Source: Callaeas wilsoni (taxonomy: Eukaryota; Chordata; Aves; Passeriformes; Callaeidae). Taken from it: a stretch of 64,000 nucleotides of DNA. This document shows, piece by piece, positions 48,411 through 62,154 of the stretch (the first letter of the stretch is position 1; every line of letters begins with the position of its first letter). The DNA lies in NCBI GenBank assembly GCA_013398955.1, contig VWPU01002083.1, positions 1 through 64,000 on the forward strand. Direction: 5' to 3'. The position numbers and the translations under genes were made by a program. Under the pieces are notes generated by a model. The model searched no databases. It saw nothing but the letters and a program-made list of their open reading frames with translations, and had not been told where the DNA came from.

Positions 48411-51094
48411 GCTCCTTCCTGAGGAGCACCAGTGCCAGGTGAGACTGAGGGGACACGAGGACCTGGGCAGTGCCACCCCGAGCAGGGGGATAAGGGGTGC
48501 TGTGCCAGCCCTGGAGTCTCTGGGAGCACAGTCAGGCCCGTTGGTGTGGGAACAGCGGGGTATTTAGGGAGAGGCACCGTCCCCAGCACCACCCTGCTAT
48601 TTGTACTTGTCTAATTATTGTTGCTCTTCCCCTTTTCTTCCTGTGGATGAGTAGTGGAGGAGGGTTAGAGGGAAGGGGTGGTGCAGGGGGAAGAGAGCAG
48701 TGATTTGTGGGGTGGGGGTCTCGTCCTGGAGAGGAGGACACTGCTCTGGCTGAGCATCCAGGGCACCCCAGCTGCTGGTGTGTGCTGTTTGCCTGAGTGG
48801 TGGCTTGGGTGGGATTTAGGATTGTTTTGACCTGTAAGTGCCAGGTATTCATGTTTTAATTTCTAAATATTCTCCAGCAAGCCCACAGTTGTTCTGAAAG
48901 TGAGCCATTTCCCCGTGAGACCTGAAGAGATGTTGTAAGACTTCTGAGATTGTGATCCGAGCTGGTGTGCTCAGCCTTGATAAGCAAAATCTCCCAATTG
49001 TTCCAAGAGTTTAACAAATCAAACTGTTTGAAACAGTAACTTTCTCTTCTTGGAACCAAAGATAATTCTGGACTTTTCAGGGCAGAAATCTTTATCCAAA
49101 GAGCAGATGCAGCTCTGTAACCACCCTTCCATTGGTGGAGCACGTTGGTGGCTGCAGTAAAGCACAGCTGCCCTTGAGGCACGATGGTTTTCTTAGAATA
49201 TTCCATGGTCTTGTCTAGGCTGGGTGTAATTACAGCTGGGAAATTGAACCCTGATGCATCTTTTAAATTATTTTTTTGTGTGTGTATGCATTTACCTGCC
49301 TTCTGAGAGCATTGCTTGCTTTTTGTTTTCCCCTCTTGATGAAGAGGTTCCCAGAATAGCCCTGCTGACCTCCCAGAGGGATCCTCCCTGTGCTTTCCTG
49401 TGGTGTAATTTGGAGTCAGTGATCCTCTTCTGGGGAACTGCAAAGCATTTTGGCCTCCTGGAGATTTACAGGGGTGGGGAGAGGACAGGACATTTTGTGA
49501 GGGTGGAGAGTGGGGTGTTAATTCCTGCTTCATTGAGAGATGCATAAATGAGGATTCTGGGTGGGTCAAAAGAGATTTAGCCCAGTATCAGTTCAACCAA
49601 GCTTTTGTTCATTGAGCCTTTTTATTCGTGTTTCATCAAGTTCATTGTGATGTCTTTAAACACCTCTGCAAAGCCTAAATCCCTGAATCAGTAAGGGAGG
49701 TGGAATTCTTTGGCCACATCCAGGTGGCACAGAGCAATTTGTACCTTCTGTAGTAGAATTTGTATGTGGTGCAACAAATCTTCCCCTTTTTTTTGTGTGA
49801 TACTTAAACATCTTTGACCAAGAAAGCTCCACGACTTATAACCTGGCTCTGGTTTCATGTGTGAGCTACGTGTGGAATATTTATAGGTGCAGTGAAGGAA
49901 TTCTATGGGATATGTATAGATGCACTTCAAGAATTTTGTCAAGGCTCATTTTTATTCTGTGGAGCACATGCTTTTATGCAGTTTTTTTGTTCTGATCTTC
50001 CTACCTATTTTTTTTTGCCACCTGATTCCCAAGAAGAGGTTTCTTGACGTCTGCACAGGCTCATATCATGCCCTAACCTGTGATTGTAGAGAATTTCATG
50101 CTTATATTGCCCTCTGTGGCTGTGGGGGTCTTGGGCTGTTCTGACAGCAGAGGCTTCCATCGTTCCTCAGAGCTGTGCTCAGCGAGGTGAGGCCTTTGCA
50201 AGATGGTCCAGCACTTCTGACTCTGCCCCAGAGAGGCAGCAGTGAAACCAGCACCTGATGTGCCACCACCCGATGTGCCACCCTTTGGGGTGCTCTTGGT
50301 TTCTGTGAAAAAACAGCATCCTCTTACAGTGAGAAAGCAGTTGGGTGAGAAGGAAGGTGCTGAGCCTGGGTCAAAACCAGAGGGGTTCCTACCCCAGGGT
50401 AGCACAACTTTGTGGTTCTGGTGGTATCTCAAGCAGAAGCTTTAGAGGGTGTTTGGGAACCAGCACAGCCAAACCCGGGGTGCCCAAGTACAGGTCCTCC
50501 ACAGTGAAAACAAACCCCCTCCCGGACTTTTCCCCGCCTCCCCTCCCCTCTGGAGGTGTGCCCTGTAGCACCCTGATCTCCAGGAACCCAAATCCACCCC
50601 AGGAGATGCCTCTGAGGCACCGAGCTGGGAATTTGCTTTTGTGGGGTTGGGAAGCAGTTCTGTTCTTTGTCCTTTGACAGAATAGTCCAGAATTATTGAA
50701 ATTCATGGTGGGTAGGCATCAAATGAGCATTTCTTTCCATTGAGCAGCTTGTTCTGTTAACTGCTGAACCTTGTAAAGCAAAGCCATCCTTTCCTCTGGG
50801 GACAGGAAGGGTTTTGAAGCTCCAGAGGAGTGAAGGTGTGTTGTCTCTCACAATCAAAAATCAATGTGCTCTAGCATAAGATCTGCTTGTACTTGAGCAT
50901 TCCTTGGTGAATGAGTTAGAAGGTTGTTGGCTGAATTTCCCAGCCATTCCAGCCCGTGGCTGAGCATCCCTGCCCTCCCCTCACCCTGGTGTGCAGGCAG
51001 GTCCTGGTTCCGAGACCTCTGGGGCCAGGTTTGACCTGCCCCTTCAGGTGCGTGATCTGGGAAGGGAAGAAACAAAAGATCTCAGCTGTAGAAG
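48411..51094. other. Gene desert, part 3
   Basis: Unique sequence. A 237-codon open frame on the minus strand (48856-49569) is the longest non-repetitive frame in the desert but resembles no protein I know and shows no domain. I treat it as chance. Confidence 0.45.
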
Positions 51095-51400
51095 GCCCCA
51101 GCTCGAGCCAATCCGAGGGCACGCGATGGTAAGGGCCAATTATGATGGGATTGTAAAAGATGGCATTACAGCACTGCAAGTATTGATTGAACCTTTAGCC
51201 ATAGAGACATCGAGAGGGAGAGGAGGAATGAGTGTGAGATCAATATATGCATCTTTAGGCCTATTTATCTCTGGGTGATTTTTCCATTCCCCTTCCTGTT
51301 CGATATGGCATAATTTACCTTCATAAAGTGTTCAGCGTCAGGGGTCCATTATCAGAGTAATCAGTTTTGATTAGTAGAGAAAGGGTACAAAATTGTTTAG
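51095..51400. promoter_or_regulatory. Candidate conserved non-coding element
   Basis: Abrupt change from CG-poor unique sequence to a dense block with CCAATTATGATGGGATTG, GATGGCATTACAGCACTGC, AATATATGCAT and CAGAGTAATCAGTTTTGATT. Homeodomain- and POU-like words are frequent. This is inferred from texture only. Confidence 0.3.
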
Positions 51401-54400
51401 CCTCTAGATAGAACTGTGAAGAGTGAGTAAACTATGCTTGACAGCACCTAATGCAGTTAGAATGTAGACTTAATTTGATTCCAATTCTTTATGGCTTTCC
51501 ATGATTTCAAGCATCTATTGGTTTGTTAGAAAAATATAATAGGAAATGGGCTGTGGCAGGTGGGAGGGGAGAGGGAGGAGAGAGATAATTTAAGTTTGCA
51601 GGATGCAATTTTCCTCAATATAAACATTCTAATGCAATTTGATGCCTGTTGTGTTTTGGTGTGCCGGGCAGGAGCTTTTATTTTTCAGATTTATTTTTAG
51701 CACTTTGAGGATACTCGGGGGGTAACCCAGTCTGGGTGGTTGGATGTTTATTCCCCGTGCCACGAGCTGAGCCTCAGAAACTCTGACCTGCAGCACAGAG
51801 CTGGTAGTCAGGGCTCTTTCTTTCCTTCCCAGCTCTTTCCTTCATGGTGCTGCAGCATTGGCCTCCTCCTAACTTGTGTTTGCTCCTTTTAAAGTGGAGT
51901 AGAGGATCCTATGAAGTGCATTAATGGTGGCAGAGGTCTTGGAGATGCTCTAGTGAAGGGGGTGTCCTGCTTTGAAGTCAATCATTGATCAGGAGGTGAT
52001 TAATGCTACTGAGCACACAGTCAGTGTCCGGGAAAAGCCAGGAGGGGTTTTAGGCAATGACTTAACTGTGCTCCAGTTCTCAGGACAGCCAGCAGAACAG
52101 TGTGCTGGAAAGGACTGGCTGTTTTCCCACACTTCCATGATCCGTTGGTTTGAATCCTGGGTCCATGCCAGTCGTGCCCATGGCAGCTGCTTCAGCCTGA
52201 TTCCCCCTCTGCCAGGTGGACAAGAGGTCACTCAGCTGGCAACGTGGCAGGAGAGGGCTGGGGACGCTCCCTTCCCGTGGCTGGCTGTGTTGGGAAGTGA
52301 TGCTCAGTGTCTGTCCCTCCAGGGTGCAGGTTAGTCCTGATGCACATCCCAGATGGGGAAATCCTCACCCTGCTGCCCCCTGCTCTTCTCTTGCGGTGAA
52401 CCGACAGGAGGAGTTCACCTCAGCCCTGAGTTAGGCCAATAACCACCTGTGGAGAGGCAGGAGAGGTGGGAGCAGGTCTCCTCCAGCACGCCCAGGGCAG
52501 CTGGCTGGGTCATCTGCAGCTGTAAAACTTTACGTGAAGGTAAAACTGATGATAAAACCTGAGCGTGCCAACTCCCATTGCATTTAGCTGAAGCTTTTAA
52601 AGTCTTCCCAGATACCCATCTTGTTCTAAATCCTCCCCCAATTTTTTCCCCTCTGCCTCCTTTTATTTTTTTCGTGTTTTCCAAGAGAAGTTGAGCAGTT
52701 GGAAGGAAACCAAACAGAATTTTTGAAGTTGGCTGATGAAGCCCAGCAAGGGACCAGCCTGGATCTTGCACCCCCAAAGCCAAGCTGAGCCCCTGGAGCT
52801 CACACCCAGCTGGCACATCTGCCTCTGCCCATCCATGAGGGTCCCTTGCCCTGGGTGAATTATCAATAACACTCTGCACGACATATTTATTTTTAAAATT
52901 TTACCTGTAAAATTGGAGCTGCGCAAATCCATTTGAGCAATAGGATCTCCAGTCACAGATCCTGTAGTGTTTGGTTTATACCCTCTAGTGACCAGGGCTT
53001 TTCATACCTTTTAACACTTTGGAATGGAGACAGTGTTGCTTGTTCTTGTGCTTTTACTGAGTCCTGGGATATTTGGGCTTGTGTTTATTATCCCAGCTCC
53101 TGGAGGCAAGGGACTGCAAGAGAATTTTGGCTTTTGTTTTAAGCATTTCTAGTAATTGTGGTTTGTGAGAATGGCTTTAAAATGTGATCTGGCTCCACTG
53201 TAAAGACTCAGGAACTAGAAGACAAATAAAAACTAAAGTTAAAAAAAGCACAACCCCAATTAATTTTTGAGCTACTTATGTTCTTTTTTTTTTTTTTTTG
53301 GAGGGTGGACAATATACTCACAATACATGTCTATATATATCATAATATATACATGGAGGTGTTCACTTCTATTTTTTTTTTCATTTGGAAAGTTGCATGT
53401 AATGTAAAGAATTGGCAAGCAACTACCATCAATTACAACAAAAGTATTTGAAACTGCTTTTCTCCTGTGCTGCTTCACTTGCTCCACATCCAATGCAAGC
53501 CAAAGCAGCTGAATGCTGGGCTTGGAAATGACTTTTCATGGTGAATTTATGTCCAGTTGAAAGTGGCTGTAGCAACTTCTGCTACTGGAATTGAGGAAAT
53601 GCACCTCGGGCTCTAAAGGGATGGGCAAGAGGTGATGAGACCTTGACTGGTTTGGATGTGGTGGTGGTTGGATGATGAATGTGGTCAAAAAAGAACCGAC
53701 TTATTATCCAAAAAGTCCTAACTGTGCCGGTGCTTGTTTTGGGGATTGTTTGTTATTTCAGGCACGAAAATGGTATAAATTAATTTTTCTGTCTCTGTTA
53801 TTTTTTTTTTTCCAAGTATGTTACACTTTGTGCAGACAGTCAGAGGTAGCTGAAGAGTAGCTGTGTGTCAGAGGAGCCTGCTGGAGTGTAAATACTTGTA
53901 AAGAAAACAGAATTGGTGCAGTTAATTGTCCACAGAAATTTCTCTGTGAACTGTTTCTATTCACAGAAGTGCTGTTGTCCTCTTTCACTTGGTGAGAGGG
54001 CTGTGGTACCTGCCATCTCTAAAGGCTATGGTTTCTAAAGAGAAACAGGCTGAACTTGGGGGGTATTGCTGGAATGGGGCATTTCCCACCACCTTTTATC
54101 TGTTCTATAGCAGCTGGCCTTGCCCCACCATGTAAATGGGAGAATTTTGTGGTGAACATTAACTCTGCTATGGCAGACCTCTGTTAGAAACTTCAGCCTG
54201 TGTGTGGATGGGCCAGAAGTACTAAAACCAAGTTTCAGAGCGAATAAGAAGGATTCTATGACTGGATTTTTGGTCCGTAGCCCAGCAGAACCCTTAAACA
54301 CATGTGCAATCTGAGGGAAGTGTGTAACATCTTAAGTGAATTTGTTTCAGCTGTGTTCACGCCTCTCTGTCAAGTACTTCCCATGAAAATTGGGACTATA

Positions 54401-56914
54401 AAACCCTGCTGGTACGAGAGCTTTTTCTTCTATAAAGTTTAGAGTTGTGTGCAGCAGTATTCCATATCCCAAGCTAATAGTTTGCATGTGCGAATCAAAG
54501 TATTAAGTTTACAGTTTTTGAGCAAAGCCAATGTTTATTATGTGACACATCCAGTGTGTCACTTACCTGCTTAATCCCAAACCTGCCTCGTATGTTGTGC
54601 AGCTGGGATCCGTGGAGTAGCAAGACTTGCTGCCGGAAAGAGGTTAAATTAATCAAGTTGTTTGAATGTGATAAATTATTAGCTGATCAAAATACACAGT
54701 TCATTTTTGTAACAAAGTGAAGTGGATGGCTTGCTTATCTCAGTGTCCACATGCATATATTCTTGGTCTTTTAGGAAATTCATCTCCAGTGTAAATTCAC
54801 AGATTTTCTTTATTTCCTTTCTTTGGGCTGGGATAATTCAGATATCTGGCCATGAAAGTGATTTCAGACAAAGTCTAAGAAAATAGACCCTGGATCCTGT
54901 TTAATATCTGAAAGTCATCAGCCGTGCTGGGGAAGGGTCACCATGAGCTCTGTCAGCAGAGTCACCAGGCTTTAAGCAGCCACGTATATCTGGGGCTGCA
55001 TGATTTAAAGGGGTAACATTTCCCAGCAGTTAAAAGATGCCAGCTGGGTAAATAAACCCCGACCATCACGTACGAGTCCTCCTGCTTCCCAAAGTTCATT
55101 AGTGATAACAAGGCTCCTGGCATTTGGATAATAAATCCACGCTCTGAGGGCTGCTGTGTGCAGGTTGAGGAGCTCAGATGGTGACATTCATGGTGCAAAT
55201 ACAGTAACATTTGAAAAGAAACTTCTTGGAGGGGAGAGGAGGGAGTGGGAAAGGGCAGCCAAGCGTTGGAGCGTGGGGGGCATTTCATCATTGCACCCCT
55301 CTGTGCAGGCACCCATCATGGACCACACAGGTATTCCTGTGTCAGTCCTTTGAGCCAGCACGGAGAAGAGCGTGTCTGAGGCAGTGAGAGGTGGGGAATG
55401 GCCTTGTTCCCTGCCTGGGCTGGTTTGTCTGGCCACAGCAGCTGCAGAGATTGAGTCAGACGGGCTCAGTGCCTGCCGGGGGATGCTCACTCTCAGCTCT
55501 TCCCCCCTCGCCTGTCTCCTGCAATGATTTGTGCTGCAGTGAGTTACCTGCCTGCCTGCTTGGGCTGTGGGTATGTGCCTGTAATCCCAAAACACTTCTT
55601 GAAAAATCCAGAAAAACCTTTGTAGACTGTGAGATATTCTGGACCTCACTGAGGCAGGGGCTACTTGGGATTTTCGATAATAATCCCCTTTTTGTTGCTT
55701 TAGTATTAATTTCCAACTCTTCCATCAGATACAGAAATTGTGTACATCCTCAGTCTGTGCTGATCTGATAACACCTGGCTCTGCACCAGTGTTCTCCTCA
55801 GCCAGCAGAGCAAAAAAAAAAAAGAATAAATATAGTTTTGAAACTTTCTTTAGTGAGAGAAGGGAGAGAATCAGGTGTGGGCAGAGAAAATCAGAGGAAC
55901 CAGCACTGCTGCCCTGCCAGGGCTCCTCACAGGTCACTGCTGGCTCTGGGCTTAAAGGCAGCTCTCCTGGCATTGCTAAGAATTGTGAAAATGTCTTTAA
56001 ACTTTAATTTTCATTGTTCTGGGCTTTAATTTTTATTGTTCTGGAGAGCAAGAGACATGCTAGCACAGACTGATTTGTTTTCAGCTGTGAGAAATAGTGA
56101 ATTTACCTCTAAAATGCTCGAGTCAAACTGCTTATCTCAGGAAAATGTCAATTGTTTGAAAGCTTCTTGCTCTTGTACAAAGAGCTTTATTGGGGTTCAT
56201 CTGTAATTTAGCAAATGTTTAAAACCAAAATCCTTAACCCAAAATCACAATACATGTCGATACATCCTGGAAAAAAGCAAAACAACGGATGGCTAAATCT
56301 CTCCTTTGCTTAGAAATAGTCACAAAAAAGCTCCCCCATGGCTGCTAGGTGGATAAGGATTTTGCCATGACAGGACTGAATGTCTGGAAGTGCCAGAAGC
56401 TTGGTTTACTGCAGGCAAAGTAGATGCTTTTATAAATTGCTCTGGAGTGTTTGCAGAGTACATGGGAATGTATCAGCCTCACCTGGACTCATCTTCTGTG
56501 GGCAATAGGCAACTTTTTGATTCTTGCCTTCTGTATATTGCACCTGAATTAATTATTTATAAAAAACTACGTCTTTTTCTCCCTAAATTTTAGACCAAGT
56601 GTGATTAGCAGTGTGGATGACAGTTCATACACAAACTAACACTGTTGGCCTCCTCCACATTTATAAGTCACTTTTGGCAAAAGCAACCCATGTCAAGTGT
56701 GATCTGCTCTCTGATCAGGTTACAGCTGAGGAAGGAGCCTTGATTAAATTCTTTTCTCTCGAAGGACTGTGGTGGAAAATAGAATCAAAATTAGCAGATA
56801 AATGAATAAAATCTCAAGGACGATGACAGAATAAACATGTCTGCTAAGCAATCTGCTAAGAGGAGAAAATCTGGCACCTCTTGTTTAAGGAGAAATAGTG
56901 AGGAGGAAAGGTGC
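51401..56914. other. Gene desert, part 4
   Basis: No gene or recognisable transposon. A/T microsatellite-like stretches lie at 53283-53352. The area 54640-54740 (TTAAATTAATCAAGTTG, TAAATTATTAGCTGATCAA) is AT-rich with homeodomain-like words. The rest is unremarkable. Confidence 0.45.
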
Positions 56915-56919
56915 AGTCC

Positions 56920-57072
56920 TTAACTGACTGAGGGAGAAGCTGTGGCAGAGGTAGGTGTGGTGCTTCTCACTCTGGTTTAGTGCTGGACTTGGCACTGCTG
57001 GGTTAATGGTTGGACTTGATGCTCTCAACAGGTCCTGTTCAATCTTAATGACTTTGTGATTCTGTGATTCCA
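56920..57072 (+). mobile_element. CR1 LINE 3' tail
   Basis: GGTTGGACTTGATGCTCTCA, CAGGTCCTGTTCAATCTTAA and the terminal repeat TGTGATTCTGTGATTCC are the CR1 3' end in plus orientation. The 5' limit is approximate because the upstream part is degraded. Confidence 0.85.
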
Positions 57073-58985
57073 AGCTGGTTTGAAATGTCAAACACTAGAT
57101 TCTCTGTCTAAATTATCTTAATCTGTGCCCAGCAGAATGTATTTCCTCAAGCTGCTGTGAGTGATCCATCTCCTCCTGTCCCTCTGAACCCAGTTGAGTT
57201 GGCTGTGATGCTCTGCTGTCCATGGCAATGCTGCAATGACCAACGTGAGCCCAAATCACACAGTTTAGGAGCTGAGTGCAGTGCTCTGTGTTTGCTTGGT
57301 GAGATGCCAGGAGACTCCCTCCTTCTTGTCCTCACTGATTTAAATGGAACTTGGAAAAATGCTAAGACTCATGCAATGCTTGCACTTTGTAAGGATAACG
57401 TGTGTTCAGGCTGGTGTGCAGGGCCCTTTCCAGAGGCAGTGCTGCTCTAAGGCAGTTACTGCATTTCCTGAGGTTATGATCCTGTGTTTGGAGTTATCCC
57501 CAGACCATCAGCCTGCAATCAGCCCACGTTCTCCTCTCGGGGGCTCTTGGCAGGATCAGGAGGGACCCACGAGAACGTACGGCGTTATGGGCCAGGAGCA
57601 AATGGCAGCATGAGCCCTTTCTTTTGGGGGACTGAGGAGAGCAAGGGGGCTCATAAAAATAAATGTATTTAATAGCACAGAATGAAACAACAAATTGAAA
57701 TTGTGCTGAAATCCAATTCTGGGGTTTTATAATCCACAGAAACTTATTAACTTCAGGGACCTGTGCAAGCTGGGGGGAGAAAAGTGAGCTTTCCACTCCA
57801 TCCCCAAAACAGAGAGAATTTAGAGCACTTTTATGGTGCATTTTAGGACAATGACCTGGGCAACGTGTTCAGCTGCTTTGCTTGCCTCATAAAACCCGGT
57901 TTATACAGCCCTGGAATCAATCCTGTTCTCTTTGGGGCTTTCCAGAGCAGGCACTGCCAGCAGAGGCACTTTATGACATGGAGTTGAAGCGTCAGTGGGA
58001 CATGGAGCAGAGCCATCGTGCTCACCTCCGTGATCAATAGGAAAGGGATATTCAGACACAAATAACCCTTGCTGTGGCATGGGCAGAGCCTCTCCCTGCA
58101 GCCCAAGGTTTGAGGCAACTTCTCTGCTCTCCAGGACCTGATTTTTAAAGTTTGATTACACTAAGCAACACAGCTGAAACCAGAGAGATCCCCCCTAAAA
58201 AAGGAAGGTGAAGATGACATGCCCAGCATATTTTACTTGATTGTGCCAGAGATCTCCACTTCCTGGTGCTGAATTTTCTGTAGCAGTGTCTGAATTTTAT
58301 TGTGTACCCATTCCCCCAAGAATGTATCGTGTGGAAATACCAGACACATTTTTTCATTGCTTTATATTTCACGTTGCATCGTTTCATTTTTTTCAGGGAA
58401 TAAACCCCCTTTCCCTGTCTCCAGATCTGATTCCGAATCTGTGTTTTAACGAGGTTTTGCAGCTCCCCATCCCAAGTGTGCAGCTAGAGCAAAAAGGGGC
58501 AAAATGTCCAAAGGTTGCAGGGTGGGAAGGAGCTGAATATTGCACAATTTGAGGTAAGAAAGAGATGTGGTTCCTCAGGCCAAATCCCTCACCTGCTGCT
58601 TGTGCCTTCGCTCTGGACCTTTGGGTTTTTTGAAGTCTGCTTGTTTTTCCTGTGAGCTTCTGGAGAAGCCTAAGGAAGAAAACATCTGGGCCACAGGAGT
58701 GATTTGACTTAAAGAAGAAGAAAAAATGGGTTTGGGAGAGTTAACTCTATTTCAGCCACACAAATAAACCAATTTCTGGGTTAACACTTAAACACTTACA
58801 TATTTTAGCCAAAGATGTCTGCTTGTAGTTAACATTTCAGCAGTTTTCATGAGTATTTAGCTCTAAAGAGCAACTCTTCTTGCAGTGACACAGTAACTGG
58901 CCACAGCTGTCACTGTCCCTCCAGCCAATGTGCACGTTGCCACAGCAGGAGAAAGGAGAAAAATCGGAATTCAAGTCCTGTCTGA
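57073..58985. other. Gene desert, part 5
   Basis: Unique sequence with only short unrelated open frames. The interval 57640-57770 is AT-rich and without repeat features. Confidence 0.4.
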
Positions 58986-58987
58986 AA

Positions 58988-59235
58988 AGTAAAAGGGACA
59001 AATTAGTTTCTTGTCACTGCGCTGCAATAAATACATTGTCATTTTTATACCCCAGTGAATCATATTCTCCATTTCCCCCGTAACTATTATACAGTCTGCT
59101 AGCAGTACATCATTTTTTGGTAATTTTATTTTCACCAATTGTTTTATGAAATTTTTGAGTTTTATGGACACTAAAACAAATCTAGCCTGCGAGTATTATA
59201 GCCCTTTAAATCACCGGCAGGAAATCTCAAGGTTC
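58988..59235. promoter_or_regulatory. Candidate conserved non-coding element
   Basis: A compact AT-rich block with words common in vertebrate enhancers: GTGAATCATATTC, TGGTAATTTTATTTTCACC, CAATTGTTTTATG, TTTTATGGACAC and CCTTTAAATCACC. No repeat or coding signature. Inference from texture. Confidence 0.32.
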
Positions 59236-62150
59236 CTCCAGACTGTGAGAGAAGGAAGCTTTAGGAAAGAAAGATTGCTCCTAGCTTATAAACTGAGCAA
59301 AAACCCAGAGATAAGTTTGTAAAAGGGACATACATCATCACTGGCAAAAAGCAGGACGTAAAACAACATCTCTCCGCTCAGCTCCCTTAAGAATAAAAAT
59401 GGATTTTTATTTAGCAGAAACACTAAAGTAGTTGGGGAAAGGAACACACAAGCTTTTCCATGCTTTCTTAACCATAACAATCCTTATTTCCTGCAGAGTT
59501 GCAGTGTCAGGCACCACCTTGGCTAAATTGTGGTTAGTTGTAGTCCCAAACCAAAGAGAACTTGACAGAAACCCCGAATTCTAAGCTGAATGTGGGCAGT
59601 GCTTGGCTTAATTTGGCCCTCCTGGTGCTGAGGAAATGGTGCCACCAGGCCATGGGGAAAGGGAATGTTCAGCTTCTCCTCTTCTTATCCATAACCTTTG
59701 GTCATGTTTCCATGGCTAAACCATCTGGACTGGTTTTTTGAGAAGGTTTTGCTGGTGGCACAAAGTTTCAGGTGGCTTAAGTCAACACTGAGTTGTGGTA
59801 TTATAAAAACTACTCTTTTTTTTTTAATAAATAAGATTTTTGTTCTCAATGGATTTTCTTGTTCCACTTTGATCCACTCTGCATAACCCTGAATACAAGA
59901 AAGTAGAAGAAGATGAGATGGTTTTGCTTAGATGGAGACACTGAACAAGAGCTTTCTTAACTGTAAATCTGACAGGGCTGATGGACAAGCTCTCACCTCA
60001 GTTCTGACTTGGATCTCGAATGATCTACTCCTTTTTTGCTTTTCCCTTTTTTATTCACCTCTTCATATTTTTAAGGGCTCTGAACATATTTGGCTTATAT
60101 ATTTGATTTGTGAATTGGAAGAAAGATTGTTTTTAGATCAAATTGAATCATTTTTGTTCCTAAGAAATTTTTAAAAAATATAGTAGGAATAAGAAATTTG
60201 AAAAATGGTATAAAAATGGCTTTGCCTCAGACCTCTGGTCCACTGTGGCTGGAAGTGGAACAGTATAACAGTATGCACATATTTCCCTCAATATATCCTT
60301 CCAGCAATCTATTATATGAGAACTTATGAGCCAAAGGGAACACATTTGTTAATGGCCCTTGATGGATTTTTCCCTCTGTGAATTTATTGAGTTGAACATA
60401 TGTATGCTCATGACTTCCCCTCCGTAACATGTGGTGTGAGGGGAAAAAAATGCCTCCTTTTCCCTTCTTTTCGACTCCTTTCTTGTCTCTCTTCAGCTGC
60501 TGCCCCACTTTGTGCTTTGCAAGGAGCTGTGCTCTGTCACCACCCCTTCACCTGCCCCGTGATGCCCATGAGCTGAAAGATTCCTGCCCTTGTCCTGTCT
60601 GGCCATCCCTTTCCCAGTCAGAGAAGCCCAGTTTGATCACTGATTTTGGACAAAAACACCTTGCTGAGGGAATGTGGTGCTGCTCCCACAGTGGGCTTGG
60701 CTTCACGTGCTAGAGATTTGGGAGGCTGGAAGGGTAACCCTTGTGCATTGGCATCAAGAGTGGGTTAAAGCTCAATTCAACACTTTTCATTCAGAAGTCC
60801 TGAAAAAATGAAATTAGCAAAGACACATTCCTGAGGAATGGTGTTTTGGTTGCAAAACAAAATTCTCTGAAAAGTGCAAGCTAAAAATCTGTTTGTTAAA
60901 TTAACATTCCCAGACAATGGACTTCAGACTGCATATTGTGAATAATTCAGGTAAAGACAAACATGGACAAATTTTCCAGCTCTATTTTCATATCATCTGG
61001 AAAGAAATATGTACAGATTTGAACTCAAACTGGCTTTGGCTGTCTGCACTGCTGGTGTTAGGAGGGCTGTGCATTCTCTCTGTCCAGGACACAGCAGGGC
61101 TGCTCTGTGTCTCTGACACGCTGCCGTTTGAGTGTCTCAGGGGAAGGTGTCTTTAACAACCTGAGGATCAGCCCCTGGCCACATGGATGGTGATTTTTTC
61201 TCTTCACTTTAGCCCAAGAGCACCCTGAGGATTTATAACTGGTTTCTATTCTTATTGTGGCCAAATGGGTGGCAAAGGTGAAGCCCTTCCTGTTTTGAAC
61301 GGGGGTGAGGAAAAGCATGAGGAGAGCAAGGCACAGCCAAGAGAGGAGTGGATGTGCTCAGCATGTCTTGATCCCTCCAGGAGCTCAAAACGGGGCATGG
61401 CTGGACAGTAGTTATGAAATTTAGGGTATAGCTGTATGAGCCAAAGGTTTCACGTTGGTATAACTCGTCCTCTGATGGGAAGGATTTGAGTCCGGCTTTC
61501 CAAAGCATTTTCATGTCCCTGGGGCTGCAGTCATGCTAAAGGCATCGAATGCTTCAATGAGAAATATTCTCCTTAGGGATTGGGTCACAGCCTTCCCACT
61601 CTCTGGCTCAGAGCTTTGGGAAGGGCTCTGCACAGCTACAAGTGAAATGTGAAAAAGGATTTTGCAGGAAGGAAGTGGCCATGAAAGAAGGACCTACAGC
61701 TCTGTTCAAAGTGCTTGAGGGAGAGACCAAAGCAGCAGCAAAGACCCCCGACCCCGCAGTTTGCTGTGGTTGCTGTCTGGGGCTGCCGTGTCCCTCCCGT
61801 GTCCCCTGGGCTCCGGCACCGACCCCCTGAGTTGGGCCACATTCCTGCAGGGGATTTGTGCCTCCTGACCACACAGGGTGAAGGGCTGTGCACCCCATTT
61901 CTGTTTCAGGAACGTTCATCTGAGCCAGGTAACAAACACATCGCAGCTTCTCCGTGCTGTACCAGCTCTGTGAAATCTCTTTTAAAACAAACCTCACTCT
62001 GCTACTCATCCTCTTCGCTGCTTTCTCCTCACTCCCCTCTTCTCTTTGCACAAAGCGCAGTTCCTAATTTTTTGCTTTTACTCTCTGTAGATAAATCTAC
62101 ATTTAAATTTTTTTTTCCTCTTTTTTTTTTTTTCCTGCCTGTTTAATCTC
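59236..62150. other. Gene desert, part 6
   Basis: No supportable gene or known repeat. Poly-pyrimidine and poly-A stretches occur at 59814-59826 and 62107-62135. Confidence 0.4.
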
Positions 62151-62154
62151 AACT

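Noticed and set aside
47834..48592. Series of minus-strand frames with repeated Gly-rich peptides
   Set aside because: They are the six frames of the 83-bp tandem array; three units return to the same frame, giving the repeated peptide.
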